Part shown: positions 42,301-50,043 of the stretch, piece by piece
Position numbering within the stretch: the first letter of the stretch is position 1
Layout: each line of letters begins with the position of its first letter
Assembly: GCA_964392455.1 (NCBI GenBank)
Contig: CAYMPG010000006.1
Span: 16,657-80,656 of the forward strand
Direction: 5' to 3'
From: SFEL01 sp964392455
GTDB taxonomy: Bacteria > Bacillota > Clostridia > Christensenellales > CAG-138
Length of the DNA stretch: 64,000 nt
Translations under genes and position numbers: made by a program
The notes under the pieces: model-generated
Databases searched by the model: none
The model's input: the letters and a program-made list of their open reading frames with translations, nothing else
What the model was told of the DNA's origin: nothing

Positions 42301-42645
42301 GAGAAGCCCGTCATTGCCCTCATATTTGGCAGCGTATACTACAAGGTAGCCCCCTGCCGGAATGGAGACGGAGGGGAAGGTCCACTTATGGGGATCCTTG
42401 ATGTTGTCCGTAAGGGCGTAGCCCTCAAGCTCCACCGGGGCGGAGGAAGGATTGTGCAGCTCTATCCAGTCCGGGCTGCCGAGTATGTCATCCGTAAGGG
42501 AGAAGGAGTTTGATGAAACTACTTCGTTGATGTATATACTGGATGCAGAGCCGGTTGCGGCAATGCTGCTGCAGCCTGCCATGCAGCATACCAGCAGCAG
42601 GCAGAAGGATAGGGTAATGAGTTTTTTAATGGCTGAATTCATCAT
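39301..42645 (-). CDS. CotH kinase-family lipoprotein with lamin-tail domains
   Basis: A very large surface lipoprotein of 1114 residues. It begins with a signal peptide and lipobox (MAGC, lipid Cys at 25). Four lamin-tail (LTD) domains follow at about 36-165, 190-320, 340-475 and 490-620, each with the pattern WIELHN or WVELYN, then GYALTDN-like and KWRFP. A chitobiase-like domain (YYTTDGSKPTVDSSLYTGP) lies at about 640-715, then a CotH domain to about 1090 with PVIVYINGQYWGLYDLNE and the active-site-like YYDLDLALS. CotH proteins are atypical protein kinases of the spore coat; LTD-CotH fusions occur on the surface of gut Clostridia. Whether it is enzymatically active is not known. Confidence 0.9.
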   Translation of the reverse strand: MMNSAIKKLITLSFCLLLVCCMAGCSSIAATGSASSIYINEVVSSNSFSLTDDILGSPDWIELHNPSSAPVELEGYALTDNIKDPHKWTFPSVSIPAGGYLVVYAAKYEGNDGLLCTGFGLSKSGELLYLVDPYYNVIQQLEVPELASDVSYARAADGSYGYCSAPTPNAQNSTDIFLSSADTVTEGASGSALAITEVMPKNSSTLQSADGSYYSWAEIKNISDSSVLLSDYFLSDSIAEPSKWRFPSATIDPGQYAIVYLSGEDSIDSGEMHASFRLGSADSVLALSNGTGSVISMINWTNPVYPGISIVASDTYTASPTPAEDNSAVTFASLSLGSMDAGAPVRINELLKFNEYSIRDFYGDRSPWVELYNSSGDTVSLSGYCLSDDPDNPFKWRFPEVNIEPGEYKVVFLSGNETSDGELHTSFTLSRSENQLMLTDTATMTYDIIELDPAIGDNVSYGAGSDGQYYFYSSPTPGGPNTTHPFASAADASVARTSSVYISEVSAVKAAKSSGTDWIELHNSSGDTINLEGWHLTDDPNDMYKFTFPSFRLSSGEYASISASTSSTSGVSAPFNISASGDTLILTDEDGNIKDIFETGALRLGVTSGRTEDDMTRVFFASPTKGSKNSSTVYSGFTSSPVFSDNSLYHKDSFQLSISSLSPGVRIYYTTDGSKPTVDSSLYTGPLTISKNTVVKAIAVADDLLQSDTAAATFLFEEPHTLPVVCLSIDSASFDEVYSVTDRWQKIEREGFCEYYEADGLLGTQFPCGLRVNGASTLTMKQKSLSIFLRGGCGQISSSYQFFPGNNVSEYTSLAVRNSGQDASKARLRDSFFSKCVAGLNLDYIQTRPVIVYINGQYWGLYDLNENQNEDYLATHYGADPDAVNIIRRNETPLAGTRTDFYRVRKYGLEVDTSSDSKYEEFCQWVDVDYFMDYLIAQSYFANGDMFNQKYWRTEDYSIKWRPVYYDLDLALSASSPTRNILPSYFNAEGIPSRDGSITNMDLYVGLRKNQSWCQAFGERYVYVALNYFNPERVIGILDQMVSEMEPEMERHIKRWGTPSSLSQWKSNVSELRACLEKRQSYALSYLQKEFGFTDAQMEEWKTKATASAADAQA

Positions 42646-42786
42646 AGCTACATTATAACATGGGGCGGCACAGTATAAAACTCATAAAAAGTAAAAAAAC
42701 TGCCTTCTGAGCCCTGCCCTGCCGCTTTTTTACCTGGAAGCAATGTGATATACTGTAATTCAGATGTAATAAGGAGAATAATTTGA

Positions 42787-43437
42787 ATGAGCAAGCGTAA
42801 AAAAATACTGCTCTGCATCCTGGCCGCTGCGCTGGTAATAGGCCTTGCTACAGGTGCTTTCACCTTTGGCGATATTGCAAGGAGCCTGATTGGCGGCGAC
42901 CCTGTTCAGGCGGTGCAGCAGGATGATACTTTAGAAACGGTGCAGCTTCCCGAGCAGCAGCCCGAGAGCGTGCCCGCAGAGGAAGGGCAGCCTGAGAGTG
43001 TACCTGTGGAGGAAGGGCAGCCTGAGAGCCTGCCTCCAGAGGACGAGCAGAGCGTAGAAAATGAGTCTGAGACGCCGGAGGCCACGCAGGCGCCTGCAAT
43101 AGCAGAGGATGGGCATTACAGCACAAAGGATGATGTGGCGCTGTACATACACACCTATGGCAGGCTGCCGGATAACTTCATCACAAAAAGCGAAGCAAGA
43201 GCGCTGGGCTGGGAAGGCGGCTCTGTGGAGGATTATGCGCCGGGGTGCAGTATAGGCGGCGACAGATTTGGCAACTATGAGGGCATATTGCCTGATGGAA
43301 AGTATACCGAGTGCGATATAGATACACTGGGCAGGTCGTCAAGGGGTGCAAAGCGCATAGTGTTTTCAAATGACGGGCGCATTTACTATACAGAGGATCA
43401 TTACGAGACATTTGAGCTGCTGTATGGGGAGGAATAG
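42787..43437 (+). CDS. Membrane-tethered barnase-type ribonuclease
   Basis: A 216-residue protein with a cytoplasmic KRKK start, a membrane/signal segment (about 8-30), an acidic Pro/Glu linker with three near-copies of EEGQPESVP (about 50-85), and a barnase-like ribonuclease domain (about 107-216). The match to barnase is strong: TYGRLPDNFITKSEARALGW, APGCSIGGDRFGNYEG and DHYETF. The catalytic Glu (TECDID), Arg (GAKRIVFS) and His (DHYETF) are present; the barnase Arg59 position is Tyr (NYEG for NREG). AAGGAG precedes the ATG. The next gene is its inhibitor. Confidence 0.9.
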   Translation: MSKRKKILLCILAAALVIGLATGAFTFGDIARSLIGGDPVQAVQQDDTLETVQLPEQQPESVPAEEGQPESVPVEEGQPESLPPEDEQSVENESETPEATQAPAIAEDGHYSTKDDVALYIHTYGRLPDNFITKSEARALGWEGGSVEDYAPGCSIGGDRFGNYEGILPDGKYTECDIDTLGRSSRGAKRIVFSNDGRIYYTEDHYETFELLYGEE

Positions 43438-43440
43438 GCC

Positions 43441-43710
43441 ATGGAAATAATTATACTGGATGGAACAAAGATGACCTCCTTTGACGAGCTTCACGATTAT
43501 ATCAAGCGAATCATGCGCCTGCCCGGCTACTATGGGCGCAATCTGGATGCGCTGGCAGATTGCCTCAGCGAGCTTGGTGCCCATGTGACCGTGATACTTA
43601 ACAATGCAGATGCCCTTAAAGAGGGCATGGGAGTGTATGGAGAAAGGCTGATAAGTGTATTCGAGGATATTTCCTCAGAGCCCGGTTCCTTTAATTTTAT
43701 ACTGAGCTGA
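43441..43710 (+). CDS. Barstar-type ribonuclease inhibitor
   Basis: An 89-residue barstar-family inhibitor placed three bases after the ribonuclease gene. It has LPGYYGRNLDALADCL near residues 26-41, where barstar has LPEYYGENLDALWDCL; the two Asp that bind the barnase active site (LDAL and AD) are present, and the end SFNFILS matches the last strand. GAGGAATAGG supplies the ribosome-binding site. It protects the producing cell from the nuclease. A GC-rich hairpin follows. Confidence 0.92.
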   Translation: MEIIILDGTKMTSFDELHDYIKRIMRLPGYYGRNLDALADCLSELGAHVTVILNNADALKEGMGVYGERLISVFEDISSEPGSFNFILS

Positions 43711-43722
43711 TTTAAACTGTAT

Positions 43723-43752
43723 GCGCCGCCCAACGTATAACCGGGGCGGCGC
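43723..43752 (+). terminator. GC-rich hairpin after barstar
   Basis: GCGCCGCCC (43723-43731) pairs perfectly with GGGCGGCGC (43744-43752) over a 12-base loop. No T run follows, so it may only stabilise the transcript end. Confidence 0.45.
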
Positions 43753-43804
43753 TATGTACAATATGGAGCAAATTAGTACAATTATGACATTGCCGGCAGG
43801 GTTA

Positions 43805-43834
43805 TTGCAACGGCGTGCCTGCAAAGCCTATAAT
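43805..43834 (+). promoter_or_regulatory. Promoter for the first two-component system
   Basis: TTGCAA (43805-43810), 18 bases, TATAAT (43829-43834), about 60 bases ahead of the regulator gene. Confidence 0.6.
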
Positions 43835-43894
43835 AACCAGAGCAAGGCGAGAATGCCTTAATCAGTTTAAAAATTACGCCGGAGGTGAAACAGC

Positions 43895-44584
43895 ATGGCA
43901 GGCGGACAGCATATCCTCATATGTGACGATCAGCAGATGATACACGAGACTCTTAAGGTATATATGGAAAATGAGGGCTTCACCTGCTGCTCTGCATACG
44001 ATGGAGAGCAGGCGCTGGAACTGTATGAATCACAAAAGCCTGACCTTATTATACTTGACCTTATGATGCCAAAAAAGAACGGCACTGATGTTTGCCGTGA
44101 GATACGGGCAAAGAGCAAGGTACCAATCATAATGCTTACAGCAAAGGGAGAGGAGATCGACCGTATAGTGGGCCTTGAGCTGGGTGCGGATGATTACATA
44201 GTAAAGCCCTTCAGCGCACGGGAGGTGGTAGCCCGCATAAAGGCGGTGCTTCGCAGATTCAATGCGGCTGGCGGCGAGCCCCAGCGCATGATACGTATGC
44301 CCGGCCTTGAGATAAACATTGCAAACTATGAGGTGCGTATAAATGGGCGCACCATAGCCTTTACCCCAAAGGAGGTGGAGATACTGCACCTTCTTGCTTC
44401 CAGCCCGGGAAGGGTATTTGACAGGGAGCAGATACTTTCCAGAGTATGGGGATATGATTTCTTTGGCGATACAAGGGCCGTGGATACCCAGATAAAGCGC
44501 ATCAGGCAAAAGCTGCCCGATGAGGAGCTGACCTGGGCCATAAAGACCGTATACGGCGTGGGATATAAATTCGAAAACTGTTAG
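43895..44584 (+). CDS. OmpR/PhoB-family response regulator, first copy
   Basis: A 229-residue regulator with a receiver domain (residues 5-118: acidic pair in ILICDDQQM, phosphoacceptor Asp in LIILDLMMPKKNG, Lys in YIVKPFS) and a winged-helix domain (about 130-229: ITFTPKEVEILHLL-type helix, FDREQILSRVWGYDFFGDTRAVDTQIKRIR). CGGAGGTGA precedes the ATG. Followed after 7 bases by its histidine kinase. It is closely similar to the second regulator at 46436 over the segment LTAKGEEIDRI and VARIKAVLRR. Stimulus and targets are unknown; PhoP/PhoB-like in architecture. Confidence 0.92.
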   Translation: MAGGQHILICDDQQMIHETLKVYMENEGFTCCSAYDGEQALELYESQKPDLIILDLMMPKKNGTDVCREIRAKSKVPIIMLTAKGEEIDRIVGLELGADDYIVKPFSAREVVARIKAVLRRFNAAGGEPQRMIRMPGLEINIANYEVRINGRTIAFTPKEVEILHLLASSPGRVFDREQILSRVWGYDFFGDTRAVDTQIKRIRQKLPDEELTWAIKTVYGVGYKFENC

Positions 44585-44591
44585 GGTAGAT

Positions 44592-46322
44592 ATGTTCAGA
44601 AATACCATATTAAAAAAGACCCTCAGCATGATACTGCTCACAGTGCTGCTGAGCGCCGTGATAACAGCCATAGTATTCAACTATTCGGGCAGGCGGGCCT
44701 TCAGCGAAATAAAGGCGGGGGAGCTTGTGCCCAGAACCAAGTACCTTGCAAATGTCACTGCCGACTATATGCAGGGGCTTATGGGGCAGAATGGATATGA
44801 GCGGGCAATAGGCGGCGGATTCAGAATATGGGATGCATCCATGTATGCCTACAATCGGGAGGGTAAGCTATTTGCTTACCCAAACAGGAACGGAAATGAT
44901 GCAAATATCGCAGCCATAGAGGGATACCTCGCCACTGTCCTTGCAGGGGAAACTGTATACTCCCCAAATACGCGAAATGAAGTAGGCGTAATAGTCGGCG
45001 AGCCGGTCACCAGCATGTATGGGGAAGTGATAGGTGCTGTGTTCCTTGTAAAGCCACTTAAGGAGCTGAACACTGCCCTGCACAGCCTGCTGATAGCATT
45101 GCTTATAAGCATGGTGGTGGCCTCCGCAATACTTATAATACCAGCGTACTTTGGCTCAAAGAGCATAGTGGAGCCCATACGCCAGATGAATGTGACGGCC
45201 AATGCCATGGCCGGGGGAGATTTCTCAGCAAAGGCCGTGGAAGACGGCACGGAGGAAATTGCCCAGCTTGGAAGATCGCTAAATCATCTTTCCTCTGCGC
45301 TGTATGCTACCATAAGCGACCTCACCCTTGAGAAAAACCGCCTGCATGCCGTAATAAACGGGCTTGGCGAGGGCATAATCGCCACAGATGACAGGGGAGA
45401 GATAATAAAGATAAATCAGGCCGCAATGCACCTGCTGGGCGGCAGCGACGGGGAGGATATAACCCGCCTTGCCCCATATGAGGAACTCAGGCAGGATACG
45501 GATGCTGCAAAAAACGGCAGTGAGGTATCCCGCGAGATAAGGGTGCGGGAAAGGCTGCTGCGTATAGTTACCACCCCTCTCGAATATGATGGCATAAACC
45601 ACGGGGCAGTCACTCTTATACGGGATATTACTGAGGCTGCAAGGCTGGAGCAGACCCGCAGAGACTACGTTGCCAATGTATCCCACGAGCTGAGAACGCC
45701 CATAGCCTCTATTCGTGGGCTGGCAGATGCGCTCAATGACGGCATGGTAAAAAGGGATGAGGATAAGGCCCGGTATTATGGCTATATACTCCATGAATCC
45801 ATGCGGCTGTCAAGGCTTATAGACGATTTGCTGGAGCTCAGCCGCCTGCAATCGGGTACTGTGGCAATTACAAAGCAATACATCAGCGCAGAGGAGCTTA
45901 TATATGACGTGGCAGACAGGTTTTCCGGAGCTGCCGCTGAAAAGGGCCTGACCATCAGCGCAGAATGTGGGTACTTGGGCAGGGCATATACCAATCCTGA
46001 CCGGGCGGAGCAGGTGCTGATAGCGCTGATAGATAACGCCATAAAGCATTGCTCAGGCGAGGGCACAGTAAAGGTGCAGACGGAACGGCAGGGCGAAAAG
46101 CTGCTGGTAAGCGTAAGCAACCCGGGCAGCATTTCGGAAAACGATATAGAGCATCTTTTTGAGCGCTTTTACAAGGCGGATAAGGCCCATACCGGAGAGG
46201 GCACCGGCCTTGGGCTTTCCATAGTTAATGAGGTGCTTACCCTTTTGGGCGAAAAGATATGGGTAAGGAGCGAGAATGGGAGGGTGACCTTCACATTTAC
46301 CCTGGCTTTGCAAAGTGAATAA
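44592..46322 (+). CDS. Sensor histidine kinase, first copy
   Basis: A 576-residue membrane kinase: first helix (about 10-30), an extracytoplasmic sensor region (about 31-155), second helix (about 160-185), HAMP (about 186-240), PAS (about 250-350, VINGLGEGIIATDDRGEII), and a HisKA domain with the phosphorylated His in YVANVSHELRTPIASIR (about 365), then the ATPase domain with LIDNAIKHC and GEGTGLGLSIVNEVL. All catalytic boxes are present. Co-transcribed with the preceding regulator. The layout is that of PhoR/WalK-like kinases. Confidence 0.92.
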   Translation: MFRNTILKKTLSMILLTVLLSAVITAIVFNYSGRRAFSEIKAGELVPRTKYLANVTADYMQGLMGQNGYERAIGGGFRIWDASMYAYNREGKLFAYPNRNGNDANIAAIEGYLATVLAGETVYSPNTRNEVGVIVGEPVTSMYGEVIGAVFLVKPLKELNTALHSLLIALLISMVVASAILIIPAYFGSKSIVEPIRQMNVTANAMAGGDFSAKAVEDGTEEIAQLGRSLNHLSSALYATISDLTLEKNRLHAVINGLGEGIIATDDRGEIIKINQAAMHLLGGSDGEDITRLAPYEELRQDTDAAKNGSEVSREIRVRERLLRIVTTPLEYDGINHGAVTLIRDITEAARLEQTRRDYVANVSHELRTPIASIRGLADALNDGMVKRDEDKARYYGYILHESMRLSRLIDDLLELSRLQSGTVAITKQYISAEELIYDVADRFSGAAAEKGLTISAECGYLGRAYTNPDRAEQVLIALIDNAIKHCSGEGTVKVQTERQGEKLLVSVSNPGSISENDIEHLFERFYKADKAHTGEGTGLGLSIVNEVLTLLGEKIWVRSENGRVTFTFTLALQSE

Positions 46323-46338
46323 GAAAAATGTGTGAATT

Positions 46339-46365
46339 CGCCCGCTTTCCATGTGAAAGCGGGCG
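46339..46365 (+). terminator. Hairpin between the two two-component systems
   Basis: CGCCCGCTTTC pairs perfectly with GAAAGCGGGCG over a 5-base loop; only a weak T-rich end (TGTTATG) follows. A TATAAT at 46375-46380 may be the -10 of the second system. Confidence 0.6.
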
Positions 46366-46435
46366 GTGTTATGATATAATTAACATGAATAAATGTTGTA
46401 ATATACAGGATAGTTTTTACGGAGGTTTACCATAA

Positions 46436-47128
46436 ATGAGCACTGTGAAGATACTTGTGGCAGATGACGACCGGGTAGTGCATGAATCCCTTGGCATATA
46501 CCTCAAATCAGAGGGATATGAAACTGTGGACGTATACGATGGCAAGGCTGCCATAGAGGCGCTTGCAAACGAGAGCGGCATAGCGCTGTGCGTGCTGGAT
46601 ATTATGATGCCTGAAATGTCCGGGCTGGATGTATGTCGAGAGATACGCAAGGATTCCCGCCTGCCCGTTATAATGCTCACTGCAAAGGGTGAGGAGATAG
46701 ACCGCATACTTGGCCTCGAGCTGGGCGCTGACGACTATATTGTAAAGCCCTTCAGCCCCCGTGAGGTGGTGGCCCGCATAAAGGCTGTATTGCGCCGCAC
46801 CAATGAGCAGCAGCAGGCAGCGGATGACGGCTGCGTAAACCATCAGGAGCTCTCCATAGATATAAAGAGCTATACAGTTACCCTCAGGGGCGAAAACATA
46901 ATCTGCACCCCAAAGGAAATAGAAATACTTTATATGCTGGCATCAAATCCTGGCCAGGTGTTTACCAGGGAGCAGCTTCTTAATCGCGTATGGGGCTATG
47001 ATTTCGCTGGAGAAACACGCACTGTGGATACCCACATAAAGCGTATCCGGGCAAAGCTTGATAATACCGGCCTTAATTGGAGCATTAAGACCATATACGG
47101 AGTCGGGTACAAGTTTGAGGTCGAATAG
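46436..47128 (+). CDS. OmpR/PhoB-family response regulator, second copy
   Basis: A 230-residue paralogue of the regulator at 43895. The receiver has ILVADDDRV with the acidic residues, VLDIMMPEMSG with the phosphoacceptor Asp, and YIVKPFSPREVVARIKAVLRR; the winged-helix end reads TRTVDTHIKRIRAKLD and IYGVGYKF. ACGGAGG precedes the ATG. Followed after 4 bases by the kinase gene. The two regulators differ mainly in the linker and recognition-helix region, so they may bind different sites. Confidence 0.92.
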   Translation: MSTVKILVADDDRVVHESLGIYLKSEGYETVDVYDGKAAIEALANESGIALCVLDIMMPEMSGLDVCREIRKDSRLPVIMLTAKGEEIDRILGLELGADDYIVKPFSPREVVARIKAVLRRTNEQQQAADDGCVNHQELSIDIKSYTVTLRGENIICTPKEIEILYMLASNPGQVFTREQLLNRVWGYDFAGETRTVDTHIKRIRAKLDNTGLNWSIKTIYGVGYKFEVE

Positions 47129-47132
47129 CTGA

Positions 47133-49070
47133 ATGAAAAGCGTATTTTATCGCCGGCTGCTTATTGTGATGGTCATAGTAATGATGATCATCACTATTGC
47201 CATGGCGCTGGGCAGCGGCCTGATGGGCATAAGAATATACGAGAGCATAAAGCTGGATGAAATGATGCGAAGGTCTCAGGCTGTGGTCAGCCTGGTAAAT
47301 GAGTATGGCCGGGGCAGCATATCGTCAGATACTCTTATGCGCCTTGCGGAAAGCTATGTAAAATACGAGGAAGCCACCACCATCATCATAAATTCCGAAA
47401 AAAAGATGGTGCTGGAGGCTAATGCGCCCCAGGCTGAAGAATGGCATACAGACAGCGATTCCCTTTCAGAGATTTATGACAGGGTGCTTTCCGGGGAAAC
47501 CGTAAGCGATACAAGGGTAAATATTGAAGGCACAGGCGATGCCATTGTGGTGGGCGTGCCTATTCAGAGTGACAGCGGGGAGACTGCGGGCGGGGTAGTG
47601 ATACTCCAATCCACCAGGGCCGTAAGCGAGGCCATGAGCTCCATGCGTAAAATGACCTATACCTTCATCTGCTTTGGAATGCTGCTTACCATAAGCATAC
47701 TCAGCGGCTATTTTCACCATATGACGGGCCCGCTCCATGAAATGTCAGAGGTGGCCATAAAAATGTCCAAGGGTAATTTTGACATTCGTGCCAGCGAAAA
47801 TGAAGAGGGCGAGGTAGGGTTGCTGGCAAGGGCGCTGAATAACCTTTGCGAAAACCTGTCGGGCACCATTTACCAGCTTCGCTTTGAAAAGGGCCAGCTG
47901 GATGAGCTGCTGCAAAGCCTGTCGGATGGCGTTGTGGCAATGGATGGAAGCGGCGAGCTCACCCATTACAATGCGGCTATAATGTGCATGTTTGGCGTGG
48001 TAAATGTGGAAAAGCGCCAGGACCTTATTTCAGACCCCATGGTATGGAAAGCCTTTGATGAGGTATTTATCACAGGCGAATCCCAGTCCATAAATTATCC
48101 TACCACGGGAGACAGGGTGCTGCTTATAAGCCTCTCCCCTGTAAAGACGGATGAAGGCGAGCGCACAGGAGTGGTGGGCCTGTTTAAGGATATTACCGAA
48201 ATGGAGCGCACAGAAAAAATGCGCCGGGAATACGTGGCAAATGTATCCCATGAGCTCCGCACCCCTCTCACTGCCGTGCGGGGGCTTCTTGAGCCGCTGG
48301 CCGATGGCATGGTAACAGATGAAGAAAGCCGCCAGCGCTATTATAAGATAATGCTGCATGAGGTGCTGCGCCTGTCCAGACTGATAACTGATATGCTTAC
48401 CCTGAGCCGCCTTCAGGCGGGCACAGAATATATGGAGCTGTCACGGGTGAATCTTGAGGAGCTTATAAATGACGTTGCCATAAGCTATGCAGCGGCGGCT
48501 CAGCAGAAGGGCATATCTCTCGAGGTGGATTGTGACGGCGGCGCAGATGCCCTTACCGATCCTGACAGGATAGAGCAGGTGCTTATAATACTGCTGGATA
48601 ATGCCATGCACTATACGCCGGATGGCGGGAAGATAACCATGAGGCTCCGTGCAGGCAAGCGGCTGCTGGTAAGCGTGGAGGACAATGGCTGCGGCATACC
48701 GGAAAAGGATTTGCCGTATATATTCGAGCGCTTTTACAAGGTGGACAAATCACGGGGCGAGGGTGGAACCGGCCTTGGCCTTTCGATTGCACACTATATC
48801 ATGGAAAAGCTGGATGAGACCATCACTGTGGACAGTAAGGTGGGCGAAGGTACCTGCTTTACCTTCACGGTAAAGAAATATGTTTCCAATGCCATAGAGC
48901 TGGGGCCTGCAAATGCTGCTGCAAAGGCAAAGCACCAGGATATGGAAAAGCATCAGGAGCCGGAAAATGACGGCGAGGTGTACGATGCGGACTATGAGGT
49001 GGTACACTACCCGGCAGAGGAGAAAAAGGGCATAGGCATAAAGAAGCCCGAAATAAAGAAAAAAAGATAG
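47133..49070 (+). CDS. Sensor histidine kinase, second copy
   Basis: A 645-residue membrane kinase with the same layout as the first copy: helix (about 9-30), extracytoplasmic region (31-165), second helix (about 170-190), HAMP, PAS (LSDGVVAMDGSGELTHYNAA), HisKA with NVSHELRTPLTAVRGL, and ATPase domain with ILLDNAMHYTPDGG and GEGGTGLGLSIAHYI. A charged C-terminal tail of about 55 residues (ending IKKPEIKKKR) has no counterpart in the first kinase. The gene starts right after the regulator. Signal unknown. Confidence 0.92.
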   Translation: MKSVFYRRLLIVMVIVMMIITIAMALGSGLMGIRIYESIKLDEMMRRSQAVVSLVNEYGRGSISSDTLMRLAESYVKYEEATTIIINSEKKMVLEANAPQAEEWHTDSDSLSEIYDRVLSGETVSDTRVNIEGTGDAIVVGVPIQSDSGETAGGVVILQSTRAVSEAMSSMRKMTYTFICFGMLLTISILSGYFHHMTGPLHEMSEVAIKMSKGNFDIRASENEEGEVGLLARALNNLCENLSGTIYQLRFEKGQLDELLQSLSDGVVAMDGSGELTHYNAAIMCMFGVVNVEKRQDLISDPMVWKAFDEVFITGESQSINYPTTGDRVLLISLSPVKTDEGERTGVVGLFKDITEMERTEKMRREYVANVSHELRTPLTAVRGLLEPLADGMVTDEESRQRYYKIMLHEVLRLSRLITDMLTLSRLQAGTEYMELSRVNLEELINDVAISYAAAAQQKGISLEVDCDGGADALTDPDRIEQVLIILLDNAMHYTPDGGKITMRLRAGKRLLVSVEDNGCGIPEKDLPYIFERFYKVDKSRGEGGTGLGLSIAHYIMEKLDETITVDSKVGEGTCFTFTVKKYVSNAIELGPANAAAKAKHQDMEKHQEPENDGEVYDADYEVVHYPAEEKKGIGIKKPEIKKKR

Positions 49071-49082
49071 AACGGAGAATAC

Positions 49083-49973
49083 ATGGATTCCGCCGGATGC
49101 ACACTTTGCCCAAGAAAATGCGGGGCAGACAGGATAAACAAAATGGGCGCCTGCAATGCGCCCTTTTTGCCATACATTGCAAAGGCATCGCTGCATATGT
49201 GGGAGGAGCCATTTATCAGCGGGCAGAGAGGCTCTGGCGCAATATTCTTCTGCGGGTGCAATCTTAAGTGCGTATTTTGCCAAAATCACGACATAAGCAA
49301 CGGCACCATAGGGCAGCAGTATGATGGCAAAGCCCTGGCGGCGCTTATGCTGAGCCTGCAGGAGCGGGGGGCACACAATATAAACCTTGTATCTCCTGCG
49401 CCATATACACCCGTAATAGCAGAGGCGCTGAAGGCAGCCAGAAATGATGGCCTTGCCTTGCCGGTGGTGTATAATACCAATGCATATGAAACTGTGGAAT
49501 CCCTGAGGCTTATGGATGGGCTGGTGGATGTATACCTTCCGGATCTTAAGTATGTGCGCAGCGGAATAGCTTCAAAGTACTCCGGAGCGCAGGATTATTT
49601 CCAGTATGCATCTGCCGCGATAGATGAAATGTATCGCCAGCGGGGGCTGCTCAGCCTTGATGAGCAGGGCATGGCAAAGAGCGGCGTTATAATAAGGCAC
49701 CTTGTGCTGCCGGGGTCGGTGGATGAAACCAGACGGGTGCTGGATTATATTGCAGGGCATTTTCCGAGGGATATAAATATATCCCTTATGAGCCAGTATG
49801 TGCCCTTTTATCATGCGGATAAGTATCCGCCGCTGGATAGGCGCCTTATGAAAAGGGAATACCGGCGGGCTGTGGAATACGGCCTTTCTCTTGGCCTGGA
49901 AAACATTTTGATTCAGGAAATGAGCTCGGCCACCGCCGCATACACGCCGGTGTTTGATGGAATTTGCGACTAA
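49083..49973 (+). CDS. Radical SAM protein, pyruvate formate-lyase activase-like
   Basis: A 296-residue radical SAM protein. Near residue 60 it has CNLKCVFCQNHDIS, the iron-sulfur CxxxCxxC motif, preceded by a second Cys-rich stretch at the N-terminus (CTLCPRKCGADR and GACNAP) that fits an auxiliary cluster seen in the PflA-like COG1313 group. The rest is a partial TIM barrel with VYNTNAYET and VYLPDLKY. CGGAGAATAC precedes the ATG. No glycyl-radical partner lies nearby, so its substrate is open. Confidence 0.85.
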   Translation: MDSAGCTLCPRKCGADRINKMGACNAPFLPYIAKASLHMWEEPFISGQRGSGAIFFCGCNLKCVFCQNHDISNGTIGQQYDGKALAALMLSLQERGAHNINLVSPAPYTPVIAEALKAARNDGLALPVVYNTNAYETVESLRLMDGLVDVYLPDLKYVRSGIASKYSGAQDYFQYASAAIDEMYRQRGLLSLDEQGMAKSGVIIRHLVLPGSVDETRRVLDYIAGHFPRDINISLMSQYVPFYHADKYPPLDRRLMKREYRRAVEYGLSLGLENILIQEMSSATAAYTPVFDGICD

Positions 49974-50043
49974 ACTGTAAACTGTAGGTTTTAAGGCAAA
50001 AAAAGCAAAAAAACCTGTTGCATAACACAATATCTGGTGCTAC

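Noticed and set aside
42950..43045. Repeat array in the ribonuclease gene as a non-coding repeat
   Set aside because: The units are in frame and encode the EEGQPESVP linker; they are part of the protein.
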